Of a stretch of DNA of 51,715 bases, positions 17,401 through 24,781 are shown piece after piece. This DNA comes from an uncultured Candidatus Nitrosopumilus sp. Its GTDB lineage: Archaea; Thermoproteota; Nitrososphaeria; Nitrososphaerales; Nitrosopumilaceae. Numbering within the stretch: position 1 is the stretch's first letter; each line of letters begins with the position of its first letter. Made by a program: the position numbers and the translations under genes. The notes under the pieces are model-generated. The model did no database searches, was not told the DNA's origin, and saw only the letters and a list, made by a program, of their open reading frames with translations. The stretch is from NCBI GenBank assembly GCA_905479565.1, contig CAJQMY010000022.1, forward strand, positions 1 to 51,715, given 5' to 3'.

Positions 17401-17715
17401 GAATTCTTTGAAGAAAAAATCGGGCAAGTTGAAATTGTTTATAAAATTTCAGAGCCGGACCGAAAGCCAAACATTTCTGATTTGTTGTATGAGCGAAAGA
17501 TTGATTTTATCATAAACATTCCAAGTACCTCAACCTTGGAAAAATATGTGGGGATGCTTGATGATGAATACCAAATAAGACGAAAATCGCTCGAATTAGG
17601 TATTCCTGTCTTGACTACCATTGAATTAGCTGATTCTTTCGTAAAAACATTGGAATGGTTAAGAACTAACAAAACAACTAAAGATCCAATTGAGCCTTAT
17701 GACGAATATGAATAA
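14473..17715 (+). CDS. carB: Carbamoyl-phosphate synthase, large subunit
   Basis: A 1080-residue protein, full length for CarB, starting at TTG 14473 (MPKNESLKKILVLGSG). It has two homologous ATP-grasp halves: IGEAGEFDYSGSQ and LAYGGQTALNCG in the first, and RIGSSVEFDWGTVN and CVGGQTANNLTPSLAQHGVN in the second. Each half has metal-binding motifs such as VAIEINPRLSRSSALASKA and VIELNIRASRSMPFVSKL. The C-terminal MGS-like allosteric domain follows from about residue 940. It makes carbamoyl phosphate from bicarbonate, ammonia and two ATP. It lies in tight operon with carA and no other pyrimidine gene is adjacent. Confidence 0.96.
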   Translation: MPKNESLKKILVLGSGAIKIGEAGEFDYSGSQCLKAIHEDEISSVLINPNIATIQTDTRFADQVYLLPVTAEYVESIIEKERPDGIMLAYGGQTALNCGVNLNESGILKKYGVNVLGTQIAGIQKTEDRQLFKDSMNECGVPVLKSKTVNNFEDAKKAAEELAYPVIIRVAYTLGGRGGGVAYNEIELHEIVERGLKASLVKQVLVEEYIGHWKQIEYEVMQDHDGNNVIVCNMENVLSMKAHTGDNIVVAPSQTIDNHEYHMLRSAALRATKHVGIVGECNIQYALDPDSAKYVAIEINPRLSRSSALASKATGYPLAYMSAKIGLGYNLSELVNRITKNTTACFEPSLDYIVCKHPRWDFDKFELVNRRLGPTMKSVGEVMAVGRTFEESFQKAIRMLDIGNDGLVLNRANGTKYTEEEIEYKLSHHDDQILYHVAIALKMGITVERIYKLSTVDPWFIEKIKNIVNIEAKLRDSELDESLMWDAKKSGFSDKQIARAKDKLPDEIRALRKKLGVIPSIKQIDTLAAEWPTVTNYLYLTYGGRSNDVAIPQDENGVVVLGAGPYRIGSSVEFDWGTVNMVWGLQENGEKSVSVVNCNPETVSTDYDICTRLYFEELTQERILDIVEFEHPKGIITCVGGQTANNLTPSLAQHGVNILGTSAQDVDRAEDRSKFSAELDKLHIQQPCWQAFSNLNEAKSFAQEVEFPVIVRPSYVLSGAAMKVVWSQEELKTYVKEATDVSPDHPVVISKFMLNSLEVDVDGISNGKEVIIGAIVEHIDSAGVHSGDAMMVIPPWRLSNKTIETINEYSKKIALTFNIKGPFNLQFLIHDDHVYVIELNIRASRSMPFVSKLVKTNLISLAAKAILDKPLPKILDNKWKKIHNYGIKVPQFSFMQLEGADIALGVEMQSTGEAACFGNSFYDALSKGLTSVGYNLPDNGSALVTVGGAQNKEKLVPTIAKLKQLGFKILATEHTAEFFEEKIGQVEIVYKISEPDRKPNISDLLYERKIDFIINIPSTSTLEKYVGMLDDEYQIRRKSLELGIPVLTTIELADSFVKTLEWLRTNKTTKDPIEPYDEYE

Positions 17716-17876
17716 TCATGTTAAATTCTGGCATGTGAATGTCTGTAAAACAATTAGATTTTCATTTTTTCCAAAACTTTCTAGTTGTAAATTTAGATGA
17801 GCATTTGATGTCAAGATAGTCTAAAAAGTTTTTGAATTTTATTGTGTTGAAATTCTTATGTGTACTATCTGTGTAA

Positions 17877-18629
17877 TCATATCACATGATCAATCATCGA
17901 TTCATTTCCAATAATTGTTCCATCAAGAGTAATTATTTTTGCCTCAGATATCTTATTGATTTTATTGATTATTGGGGAAATGGATTTTCTGTATTGTTTT
18001 CTGTGTGTAACGTAAAAATATTTGTTAAATGATGGTACAATTATTATTTCAATTTCGCCTTTCTTGCTTGGGAATATGTTTTCCTTATTGGTTCTAATTG
18101 ATATCCAAACTCTTTGACCATTGATTATGGAATTTTCTTTAAAAAATATAGGATGAAGATGTCCCATGATAATTTTATCTACATGTGAAAAATTTTCTGA
18201 GGGTAACGTGTGACCATGTGTCAGCAAGACATTTTCTTCAACCATTCCTGTTGAACTAATGATTGTAATGTTATCTGGGATTAATCTTTGAATGCCTGCA
18301 TCGTGATTTCCTGGAATTAGTGTTACACCACATTTTTCTCTTATCTTTTTAAAAAATAAAGGAACTTCATCCCATTCGTTTCTTGAAATATTCTTGATGC
18401 TTGATTTGATATCCCCTAACAAAATCACTGAATCTGGTTTTTCTGAATCTATGATGTCTGATAATTCTTGAATTGATTCATTGATTGTTGAATTTTTTCC
18501 TATGAAAATTTCATTTGATTCCATGTTGCTTTCAAATCCAATGTGGATGTCTGTAATTATGAGATTCTTTTCTGCACCTTCTAAAATCAATGCTGGTTTT
18601 GATGGGACGATTCTTGTTTGCAACATCAA
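17877..18629 (-). CDS. SbcD-related archaeal metallophosphoesterase
   Basis: A 250-residue calcineurin-like phosphoesterase. The metal-binding motifs appear in order: TDIHIG (DxH), LLGDIK (GD), IPGNHDAG (GNHD), LTHGHT (GH) and MGHLHP (GHxH). The length and the opening LILEGAEKNLIITDIHIGFE match the archaeal SbcD-related family, which acts on nucleic acids or nucleotides by presumption; the substrate is not known. It is divergent from the SWIM zinc-finger gene with only 31 bp between starts, so the two share a promoter region. The C-terminal 60 residues are less typical. Confidence 0.85.
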   Translation of the reverse strand: MMLQTRIVPSKPALILEGAEKNLIITDIHIGFESNMESNEIFIGKNSTINESIQELSDIIDSEKPDSVILLGDIKSSIKNISRNEWDEVPLFFKKIREKCGVTLIPGNHDAGIQRLIPDNITIISSTGMVEENVLLTHGHTLPSENFSHVDKIIMGHLHPIFFKENSIINGQRVWISIRTNKENIFPSKKGEIEIIIVPSFNKYFYVTHRKQYRKSISPIINKINKISEAKIITLDGTIIGNESMIDHVI

Positions 18630-18660
18630 AGTTATACCGTAGATATCTGATTAAATCCTT

Positions 18661-18963
18661 ATGAGCCAAAATTTGGATCGAGTTCAATTTTTAGTTTCTG
18701 AAAAACGAGTAAAACTGCACATTTTTGAGCCCACACGGCGTAAAATTTGGACTGTGGTTGGAAAAGGTGACGAACACTGGATTGATCCCGATTGCAATTA
18801 TTGTTCTTGTCCTGGTTTTTATTTTGGCAGATTAAACGGAAAAACAATTTGCTATCATCTTGAATCCGCACAACTAGCTAGGACTCAAAATAAAGTTGAA
18901 GAAATAATTTTTTCTGATGATGAATTTTCTGATTTTCTTAGAGGTTTGATTTCTGATTTATAA
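18661..18963 (+). CDS. SWIM zinc-finger protein, 100 aa
   Basis: The pattern CSCPGFYFGRLNGKTICYHL (about residues 48-67) is a SWIM finger, C-x-C-x(n)-C-x-H, a fold that binds DNA or proteins. The preceding part (EPTRRKIWTVVGKGDEHWID) provides the usual beta strands. The protein is cytoplasmic and small, without the ATPase or transposase domains some SWIM proteins carry. Archaeal SWIM proteins can act with recombination proteins (Shu-like complexes in eukaryotes). Its divergent neighbour is an SbcD-related nuclease-like protein, so a DNA-repair link is possible but unproven. Confidence 0.82.
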   Translation: MSQNLDRVQFLVSEKRVKLHIFEPTRRKIWTVVGKGDEHWIDPDCNYCSCPGFYFGRLNGKTICYHLESAQLARTQNKVEEIIFSDDEFSDFLRGLISDL

Positions 18964-19001
18964 TTCGAACTTGTTAATAACTAGAAATTCTTCATACTAT
19001 T

Positions 19002-19253
19002 ATGGATGAATCTCAACAAAATTCCGAAATAGAGAAAATTGCAAATCTTATGGTTCATGACAACATTTCACCTGATGAGCAAGATGTCTCAAAATTAGAA
19101 AAGTACAAAAATCAGATCAAAGAAGACTGTGATTTTGATGATGAAAGTGCCTTAAAGATGGTTTATGAGACATTGCTTTATAGAAAATTAAAAAATTCTG
19201 ATTCTAGTGATGTACTAGAAAAAGGTAATGAGTTTGGTGCTGGATTCAGCTAA
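19002..19253 (+). CDS. Small acidic hypothetical protein, 83 aa
   Basis: An acidic helical protein (MDESQQNSEIEKIANLMVHD, with later KYKNQIKEDCDFDDESALKM) following the SWIM gene by 38 bp in the same direction. It overlaps the convergent gene at 19250 by 4 bp. It has no recognised domain. Codon use and composition fit its neighbours. Confidence 0.6.
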   Translation: MDESQQNSEIEKIANLMVHDNISPDEQDVSKLEKYKNQIKEDCDFDDESALKMVYETLLYRKLKNSDSSDVLEKGNEFGAGFS

Positions 19254-19555
19254 GCCTGCTCTAATGGTGTAGTGCCGATATCATCTTTTGAAACTCCTTT
19301 CCAAAGACCTATCATTCCTTCTGATTCAACTTTTTCAACCTTGGTAATTTGTTGAATCTTGATGTGATCTGGGTTTGGAGGCATCCATAACATTGCCATG
19401 TAGTCTCCTACTTCTCCTGTCTTGGTTGGCAAGGCCATGATGACTTTGTTTGCTACAAATCCTTTTGCAGTTAGTGCATTTGTTGCTTTTTCTTTAAGAT
19501 CCATTCTTCCATGCAGGAACAAATAGACATCTTTTTGAGTATCAATTTCTGCCAT
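19250..19555 (-). CDS. Conserved-looking hypothetical protein, about 101 aa
   Basis: The preferred start is ATG 19555 (MAEIDTQKDVYLFLHGRMDL); an upstream ATG at 19573 adds six residues. The protein is a mixed alpha/beta domain with GFVANKVIMALPTKTGEVGD and MLWMPPNPDHIKIQQITKVE. I do not recognise it as a known family. It is divergent from the ATPase F subunit gene with about 90 bp between starts. Confidence 0.6.
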   Translation of the reverse strand: MAEIDTQKDVYLFLHGRMDLKEKATNALTAKGFVANKVIMALPTKTGEVGDYMAMLWMPPNPDHIKIQQITKVEKVESEGMIGLWKGVSKDDIGTTPLEQA

Positions 19556-19642
19556 AATTTGACTAGTTTTCAAACTAAATCAACCTTTCTTGATCTAATT
19601 CTTCCAAAAAGGGTTAAATTAGAACGTGCAAAATTCACAACT

Positions 19643-19936
19643 GTGAAAATCTTTACTGTTGGTAGCAAATCCTTTGTAACTAGTTTTCAATTGGCTGGAA
19701 TTCCGGGAAAAATTTTTGAAGATCCTCAAAATGCTCTTGAAGAAATTAAGACGCTTACTGATGACTCTGATGTTGGTCTTGTTTTGGTCAGTGATGATAT
19801 TACAGAAGTTATTAGTGATGAGTTAACCTTGTTGCGTGCCGAAAAATCAACTCTAGTGTTTGCATTACCTGCAACTGGAAGTGAAAAAAATGAGGTGGAT
19901 TACAGAGTAATGCTGAAAAAGATTCTCGGCGTATAA
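19643..19936 (+). CDS. atpF: A/V-type ATP synthase subunit F
   Basis: The frame is open from 19511, but the family starts at MKIFTVGSKSFVTSFQLAGI, so I choose GTG 19643, giving 98 residues, the usual size. Signatures: the VGSKSFVTSFQLAGIPG start, DDSDVGLVLVSDDITEVISD in the middle, and a C-terminal KILGV. Subunit F sits on the central stalk of the archaeal ATP synthase and modulates catalysis. The remaining A-ATPase genes are absent here, so this subunit is encoded apart from the main cluster. An isolated F-like paralog is an alternative. Confidence 0.75.
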   Translation: MKIFTVGSKSFVTSFQLAGIPGKIFEDPQNALEEIKTLTDDSDVGLVLVSDDITEVISDELTLLRAEKSTLVFALPATGSEKNEVDYRVMLKKILGV

Positions 19937-19968
19937 TCTTCTTATAATCAAATTTCTAATGCTTTAGC

Positions 19969-20997
19969 ATGAAAAGCGCATCTGTCAAAGAACCCTCTGT
20001 AATTTCTGTTGATGACATAGGGAAACCTCAGTTAACTTCTGGTGATGTCTTAGTACAGATGAATGCTTGTGGAATTTGTGGTTCTGATTTGGAAAAAGTT
20101 TTTGGACAATATGGGCAACTTTCAATGCGATTAGGCCATGAACCTTCTGGAATTATACTTGATGTCGGTTCTGATGTAACTGAATTCAAAAAAGGTGACC
20201 GAGTTTTCACTCATCATCATGTTCCATGCTATGATTGCCATTACTGTAATCATGGAAATGAAACAATGTGCCAAAAATATTCTGAAACTAATCTTTCCCC
20301 CTGTGGGTTATCTGAGGAATATGTAGTTCCTGCATGGAACGTTTCACATGGTGGAATTTTAAAAATCTCGGATTCTCTTAGTTATGAAGAAGCTGCAATG
20401 ATTGAACCCTTGGCATGCTGTGTTAGGGCCTGGTCTAAATTTACTTCCATGGAAGGCGATTCCATTGCAATCTTTGGGGTTGGTCCAACTGGAATGATGC
20501 ATGTGATGCTGGCCCATGTGAAAAAATTCTCAAAAATCTTCTGCTTTGATATAAATGACTTTAGATTAGATTTTGCAAAAAAATTCGACATTACTGCTTC
20601 GATTTCCTCAATGGATGAAAACAGGGAACAAATAATTTTGGATAATACTGGAGGACAAGGCGTAGATGTAGCAATTGTTGCTACAAGTAGCCTCAAAGCA
20701 TTAGGTGATGCTGTCAACATGACCCGGAGGGGAGGTATTGTAATGATGTTCGGTGTTCCATCAAAAGGAGCAAAACTGGATTTGGATATGAATAAAATTT
20801 ATTCTAAAGAAATAACTTTGGTTACCAGCTATGCTGCATCTGATTCAGATACCCGAGAAGCACTCAGTCTGATTGAGTCCTCTCAAATTGATGTCAAACA
20901 ATTAATCACCCATACATATCCTATCTCTGATTCCCAAAAGGCATTTGATCATGCCCGTACCGGTGAAAATGCAATGAAGATAATCATTACAAAATGA
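19969..20997 (+). CDS. Zinc-dependent medium-chain alcohol/polyol dehydrogenase
   Basis: A 342-residue MDR-family oxidoreductase. Catalytic zinc site: CGICGSD and LGHEPSG. Structural zinc: four Cys in CYDCHYCNHGNETMC. NAD(P) fold: IFGVGPTGMMHVM, with a following acidic residue (FCFDIND) that favours NAD. It resembles threonine/sorbitol-type dehydrogenases, but the substrate is not readable from sequence. It starts 32 bp after subunit F and is followed 45 bp later by an LsrF/DhnA-type aldolase, so the pair may act in one sugar-phosphate pathway (inference). Confidence 0.88.
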   Translation: MKSASVKEPSVISVDDIGKPQLTSGDVLVQMNACGICGSDLEKVFGQYGQLSMRLGHEPSGIILDVGSDVTEFKKGDRVFTHHHVPCYDCHYCNHGNETMCQKYSETNLSPCGLSEEYVVPAWNVSHGGILKISDSLSYEEAAMIEPLACCVRAWSKFTSMEGDSIAIFGVGPTGMMHVMLAHVKKFSKIFCFDINDFRLDFAKKFDITASISSMDENREQIILDNTGGQGVDVAIVATSSLKALGDAVNMTRRGGIVMMFGVPSKGAKLDLDMNKIYSKEITLVTSYAASDSDTREALSLIESSQIDVKQLITHTYPISDSQKAFDHARTGENAMKIIITK

Positions 20998-21042
20998 GAA
21001 AGGCTTAAGAAGGGATTTTCATTCTTTCAAAATCGAAGAAAT

Positions 21043-21930
21043 ATGGATTGGGGATTACAAAATAGAATTTCTAGTATAATTAAACCACAAAATAATCGGG
21101 CATTGATGCTGGCTGTTGATCATGGCTATTTCCTTGGTCCGACTGAAAAACTTGAGAATCCGAAAAAAGTAATTGCACCTCTTTTGAGATACTGTGATTC
21201 CTTAATGGTTACAAGAGGTGTTCAAAGATCTTCTGTTCCTGCGACTACTGACACTCCTATGGTCTTGAGAGTGTCTGGAGGTTCTAGTATCATCGGTGAA
21301 GACTTGTCTCAAGAAGATATTACGGTCTCTATTGAAGATGCAATTAGGCTAAATGCCAGTGCTCTTGCAATGTCTATCTTTGTTGGCTCAAAATATGAAT
21401 ATCAGACTGTTGTTAATCTTGGAAAATTAGTTAGCGAGGCAGAAAAATACGGATTACCTGTTTTAGCAGTAACCGCAGTTGGAAAAGAACTTGGTAAGGA
21501 TGCTAGATATCTTTCATTAGCATGTCGTGTTGCCGCAGAACAAGGCGCTCACATTGTCAAGACATATTATTGTGATAATTTTGAAAAAGTAGTCCAATCA
21601 TGCCCTGTCCCAATTATTGTGGCAGGTGGAAAAAAAATCCCTGAGCGTGATGCTTTGCAATTAACATTCAATGCAATAAAATCCGGTGCCGTAGGTGTCG
21701 ATATGGGCAGAAATATTTGGCAATCTGAGCATCCGGTTTCAATGATTAAAGCCGTTAGGGCAATTGTACATAGCAATCAGAATGTTGATCAAGCCTTCAA
21801 ACTATACAAAAAATTAGTCGGTGAAGAATCCAAAAGTAAAAAACGCAAACCATCTAAAAACAAATCAAACAAACCGAATCAAAACAAGCCAAACACTTCC
21901 ACTAAAAACAAATCAAACAAACCGAATTAA
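21043..21930 (+). CDS. LsrF/DhnA-type class I aldolase with Lys/Asn-rich tail
   Basis: A TIM-barrel protein whose core (residues 1-260) follows E. coli LsrF closely: MDWGLQNRISSIIKP, LAVDHGYFLGPTEKLE, VTRGVQRSSVPATTDTP, VTAVGKELGKDARYLSLACR, IVKTYYCDNF (Schiff-base Lys) and VAGGKKIPERDALQ. In archaea lacking AI-2 metabolism, the same superfamily holds class I fructose-bisphosphate aldolases and ADH synthase (AroA'), so the exact reaction is open. The last 35 residues form a Lys/Asn/Ser/Pro tail with the octapeptide KNKSNKPN twice, absent from LsrF. It lies downstream of the zinc dehydrogenase. Confidence 0.82.
   Translation: MDWGLQNRISSIIKPQNNRALMLAVDHGYFLGPTEKLENPKKVIAPLLRYCDSLMVTRGVQRSSVPATTDTPMVLRVSGGSSIIGEDLSQEDITVSIEDAIRLNASALAMSIFVGSKYEYQTVVNLGKLVSEAEKYGLPVLAVTAVGKELGKDARYLSLACRVAAEQGAHIVKTYYCDNFEKVVQSCPVPIIVAGGKKIPERDALQLTFNAIKSGAVGVDMGRNIWQSEHPVSMIKAVRAIVHSNQNVDQAFKLYKKLVGEESKSKKRKPSKNKSNKPNQNKPNTSTKNKSNKPN
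21854..21927 (+). repeat. 26-bp perfect direct repeat inside the aldolase tail
   Basis: The sequence starting ctaaaaacaaatcaaacaaa is identical at 21854-21879 and 21902-21927, a period of 48 bp (16 codons). It encodes KNKSNKPN each time. Perfect identity in the third positions means the duplication is recent. Confidence 0.85.
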
Positions 21931-21962
21931 AATAAACTAAACATTGCTAAAAAAAATAGCAA

Positions 21963-22466
21963 CTATCCTTCAATTTTTGATAAATGAATATGTGCTATTT
22001 TCCATGTTGGTTGCTTTACTAAAACAAATGTTGCACGACCGGTAATTATCATGTGTTCACCTGTGTATGATTTATTATCTACTAACATCCCTTTTTGAAT
22101 TAATTCTAAAGCTACAACTGCTGTGTCTCCAAACAAGCTAATTTTTGGATTTTTAATTTTATATGAATAATCTGATATGCTGATAAATCTTAATTCCTCA
22201 AGTTCAATTGTTGTTTGATAGTCTTTGAGATCGTATGGCGGCAAATCACTGAAACTAGAAAATTTGGGATCATTTAGATGAATACCTTTAAGTTTTGAAA
22301 GATCTTTGTTGATTCCTGATTGAAATAGCGTCTCTATGATGTTGATTATTTCTTCATTATCGTTCAAAATAGTCCATTTTAAATGCAGAAAATATTGGTT
22401 TAAGTCTTCTGTACCATATGGCATGAGTCTCTGATTATTTTTTAGATAATCTTTATTAATTATCAA
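21963..22466 (-). CDS. SnoaL/NTF2-like protein, 167 aa
   Basis: An alpha+beta protein with the order typical of SnoaL-like (NTF2 fold) domains: an N-terminal helix (NEEIINIIETLFQSG), then strands LEELRFISISDYSYKIKNPK, DTAVVALELIQKGMLVDN, GRATFVLVKQPTWKIAHIHL. In this fold the protein is usually a small-molecule enzyme or binding module; the active site cannot be assigned. The frame's ATG at 22466 gives an N terminus (MIINKDYLKN) that may be extended; MPYGTEDL at residue 15 is an alternative start. It converges on the aldolase gene. Confidence 0.65.
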   Translation of the reverse strand: MIINKDYLKNNQRLMPYGTEDLNQYFLHLKWTILNDNEEIINIIETLFQSGINKDLSKLKGIHLNDPKFSSFSDLPPYDLKDYQTTIELEELRFISISDYSYKIKNPKISLFGDTAVVALELIQKGMLVDNKSYTGEHMIITGRATFVLVKQPTWKIAHIHLSKIEG

Positions 22467-22590
22467 TTGATTGTTTTTATGATTTCAATGGACACAAAAT
22501 TAACTAAAATATTTGCTAATGATTTACTTCTTGTCGTTTTACTATAGTGTGCTCAAAATTTACTAGCTTAAAATTATGGAGAAAAATTAA

Positions 22591-24288
22591 ATGAATGAAA
22601 TGGAAACTATGACCGGCGCAAAGGCCTTGATGACGGCTATGGAAAAAGAAGGTGTCAAACAAGTATTTGGATTACCTGGAGGTGCAAATCTTCCAATGTA
22701 TGATGAATTTAATAGATGTGATATTAGACATATTTTGGTAAGACATGAACAGTCAGCTGCTCATATGGCCGATGGTTTTGGACGAGTTAGTAGAAAACCC
22801 GGTGTATGCTTTGCAACCTCTGGCCCTGGAGCAACTAACATTCTAACTGGCATTGCAACTGCACAAGCAGATTCTGCCCCTATGATTGCAGTTACTGGAC
22901 AAGTAGCTGTTAACATGATCGGCAGAGATGCGTTTCAAGAAAGTGATATTATTGGAATGGCAAATCCTGTTGTAAAATATGCATTTCAACCAAGATCTGC
23001 TGGAGAAATTCCCGAAGTTGTTAAGAAAGGATTTTTCATTGCAGAAACTGGAAGACCTGGACCTGTACTAATTGACGTTCCAAAAGATGTTCAAACTAAT
23101 GAAGCCCCAATGGAATTTCCAGATGAATTTAAAATCCAAGGTTATCATCCATGGGCTGATCCTGATATTGTTAATGTCGAAAGAGCAATCGATATGTTAC
23201 TTCATGCTGAAAAACCCATCATCTTAGCTGGCGGTGGAGCTATTATTTCATCGGCATTCGCTGAATTACAAGCAGTTGCAGAAACTCTTATGCTTCCTGT
23301 GGTTTCTACTTTCAAAGGAAAAGGTGCATTTCCTGAAACTCATCCTTTGTCATTAGGTCCAATTGGTATGCATGGACATGCAGAAGCTAACAAAATGATG
23401 GCAGAAGCTGATTGTGTTTTAGCTATTGGAACTAGATTTTCAGATAGATCTGTTGGAACTTTTGAGGCTTTTGAAAAACGATTAAAAATTATTCATATGG
23501 ATGTGGACCCTGCTGAAATTGGCAAAAATCAAAATGCTCAGATTGCAGTTGTTGGAGATGTAAAAGTAAACCTTAGAGTTATGGTAAAGTTGCTTTTGCA
23601 AAAGGCAATTAAAAAAACAGACGAGTCTCTTTGGGTGAAGCATGTTAAGGAAACCAAATCTTACTGGAAAGAAAACTTAAAAATCCATCCAGGTGAATTA
23701 GGTGCTGCTAAAATTTTACGCAAACTTCGTGAACTATTGCCAAAAGAATCTATTGTAACTACTGAAGTTGGACAACACCAAATGTGGGCATCATTATTCT
23801 ATGATGTAGTTCAACCTGGCACTTTCTTTAGTTCTACTGGACTTGGTACTATGGGGTGGGGATTCCCAGCTGCAATTGGTGCTAAAGTTGCAAAACCTGA
23901 CGTTCCTGTTGTGGATATTGCAGGTGATGGCAGTTTTAGTATGACTGAAAATTCCCTTGCAACTGCCGTTTTGGAAGATATTCCAGTAATTGTATTTATT
24001 TTAAACAATTCAACATTAGGTATGGTGGCGCAATGGCAGAGAACTTTCTATGATAGACGAATGACTGGCGTAGAGCAACACAGTTGTCCTGATTATGTTA
24101 AATTAGCAGAGTCTTATGGTGCTCAAGGAATCCGTGCACAATCAATGGATGAACTTGACAAAGCAATCAAAAATGCATTAAGTAGCGATGTTGCCACAGT
24201 CATTGACATTCCGATTGATCCTGAAGAAGATGTATTGCCATTTGTAGCTCCTGGAACTTCGTTATCGGATATGATCTTACCCTCTTAG
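22591..24288 (+). CDS. ilvB: Acetolactate synthase, large (catalytic) subunit
   Basis: A 565-residue ThDP enzyme of normal length. The N-terminal block GAKALMTAMEKEGVKQVFGL includes GLPGGANLP and the ThDP-activating Glu in RHEQSAAHMADGFGR. The FAD/central domain carries HPWADPDIVN and FKGKGAFPETHPLSLGP. The ThDP-binding block is GDGSFSMTENSLATAVLEDI, with NNSTLGMVAQWQ. It joins two pyruvates, or pyruvate and 2-oxobutyrate, as the first step of valine/isoleucine synthesis. It heads the operon ilvB, ilvN, leuA, leuA-regulatory, leuB. Confidence 0.94.
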   Translation: MNEMETMTGAKALMTAMEKEGVKQVFGLPGGANLPMYDEFNRCDIRHILVRHEQSAAHMADGFGRVSRKPGVCFATSGPGATNILTGIATAQADSAPMIAVTGQVAVNMIGRDAFQESDIIGMANPVVKYAFQPRSAGEIPEVVKKGFFIAETGRPGPVLIDVPKDVQTNEAPMEFPDEFKIQGYHPWADPDIVNVERAIDMLLHAEKPIILAGGGAIISSAFAELQAVAETLMLPVVSTFKGKGAFPETHPLSLGPIGMHGHAEANKMMAEADCVLAIGTRFSDRSVGTFEAFEKRLKIIHMDVDPAEIGKNQNAQIAVVGDVKVNLRVMVKLLLQKAIKKTDESLWVKHVKETKSYWKENLKIHPGELGAAKILRKLRELLPKESIVTTEVGQHQMWASLFYDVVQPGTFFSSTGLGTMGWGFPAAIGAKVAKPDVPVVDIAGDGSFSMTENSLATAVLEDIPVIVFILNNSTLGMVAQWQRTFYDRRMTGVEQHSCPDYVKLAESYGAQGIRAQSMDELDKAIKNALSSDVATVIDIPIDPEEDVLPFVAPGTSLSDMILPS

Positions 24289-24298
24289 GTGATTTGTG

Positions 24299-24781
24299 AT
24301 GTGGGCGATTCTTTCTATTTTGGTTGAAAATAAACCTGGAATTTTGTTTAAGATAACTCATCTTTTTAGAGCAAGAAATTTCAATATTGATAGTATCTCA
24401 GTAGGAATTACTGAAAATCCTGATTATTCCAAAATGACCATTACCACATACGGTGATGAAAAACGAATCGAGCAGGTAGTAAAACAACTCGATAAAATGA
24501 TTGATACTGTCAAAGTCGAGCACTTGGATGAGTCTAAAACCGTATTTCGAGAACTATGTATTTTTAAGATAAATCTCAGTAATGCCAATGATAGCATGGA
24601 GGTTAACAAATTAGCAAATGCATATGGTGGCAAAGTCCATGATGTGAAAAAAGACTCTATGATGGTAGAGTTGTCTGCTACTCCTGATCAAGTCAAAGCG
24701 TTTGAGGAATTGGCAAGACCATTTGGAATACTTGATGTTGCACGAACCGGTGTTGCCGCATTACAGCGAAGTGGTGCATGA
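24299..24781 (+). CDS. ilvN: Acetolactate synthase, small (regulatory) subunit
   Basis: About 160 residues. An N-terminal ACT domain (LSILVENKPGILFKITHLFR, then IDSISVGITENPDYSKMTIT) is followed by the ilvH-type C domain (FRELCIFKINLS, GGKVHDVKKDSMMVELSATP). It binds valine and activates or inhibits IlvB. The start is GTG 24296 or ATG 24299; I use the ATG. It starts 10 bp after ilvB and overlaps the next gene by 4 nt (ATGA). Confidence 0.92.
   Translation: MWAILSILVENKPGILFKITHLFRARNFNIDSISVGITENPDYSKMTITTYGDEKRIEQVVKQLDKMIDTVKVEHLDESKTVFRELCIFKINLSNANDSMEVNKLANAYGGKVHDVKKDSMMVELSATPDQVKAFEELARPFGILDVARTGVAALQRSGA

Noticed and set aside
19511-19642. Upstream extension of subunit F
   Set aside because: The family starts at MKIFTVG-type sequence; the extension is not homologous and overlaps the divergent gene.
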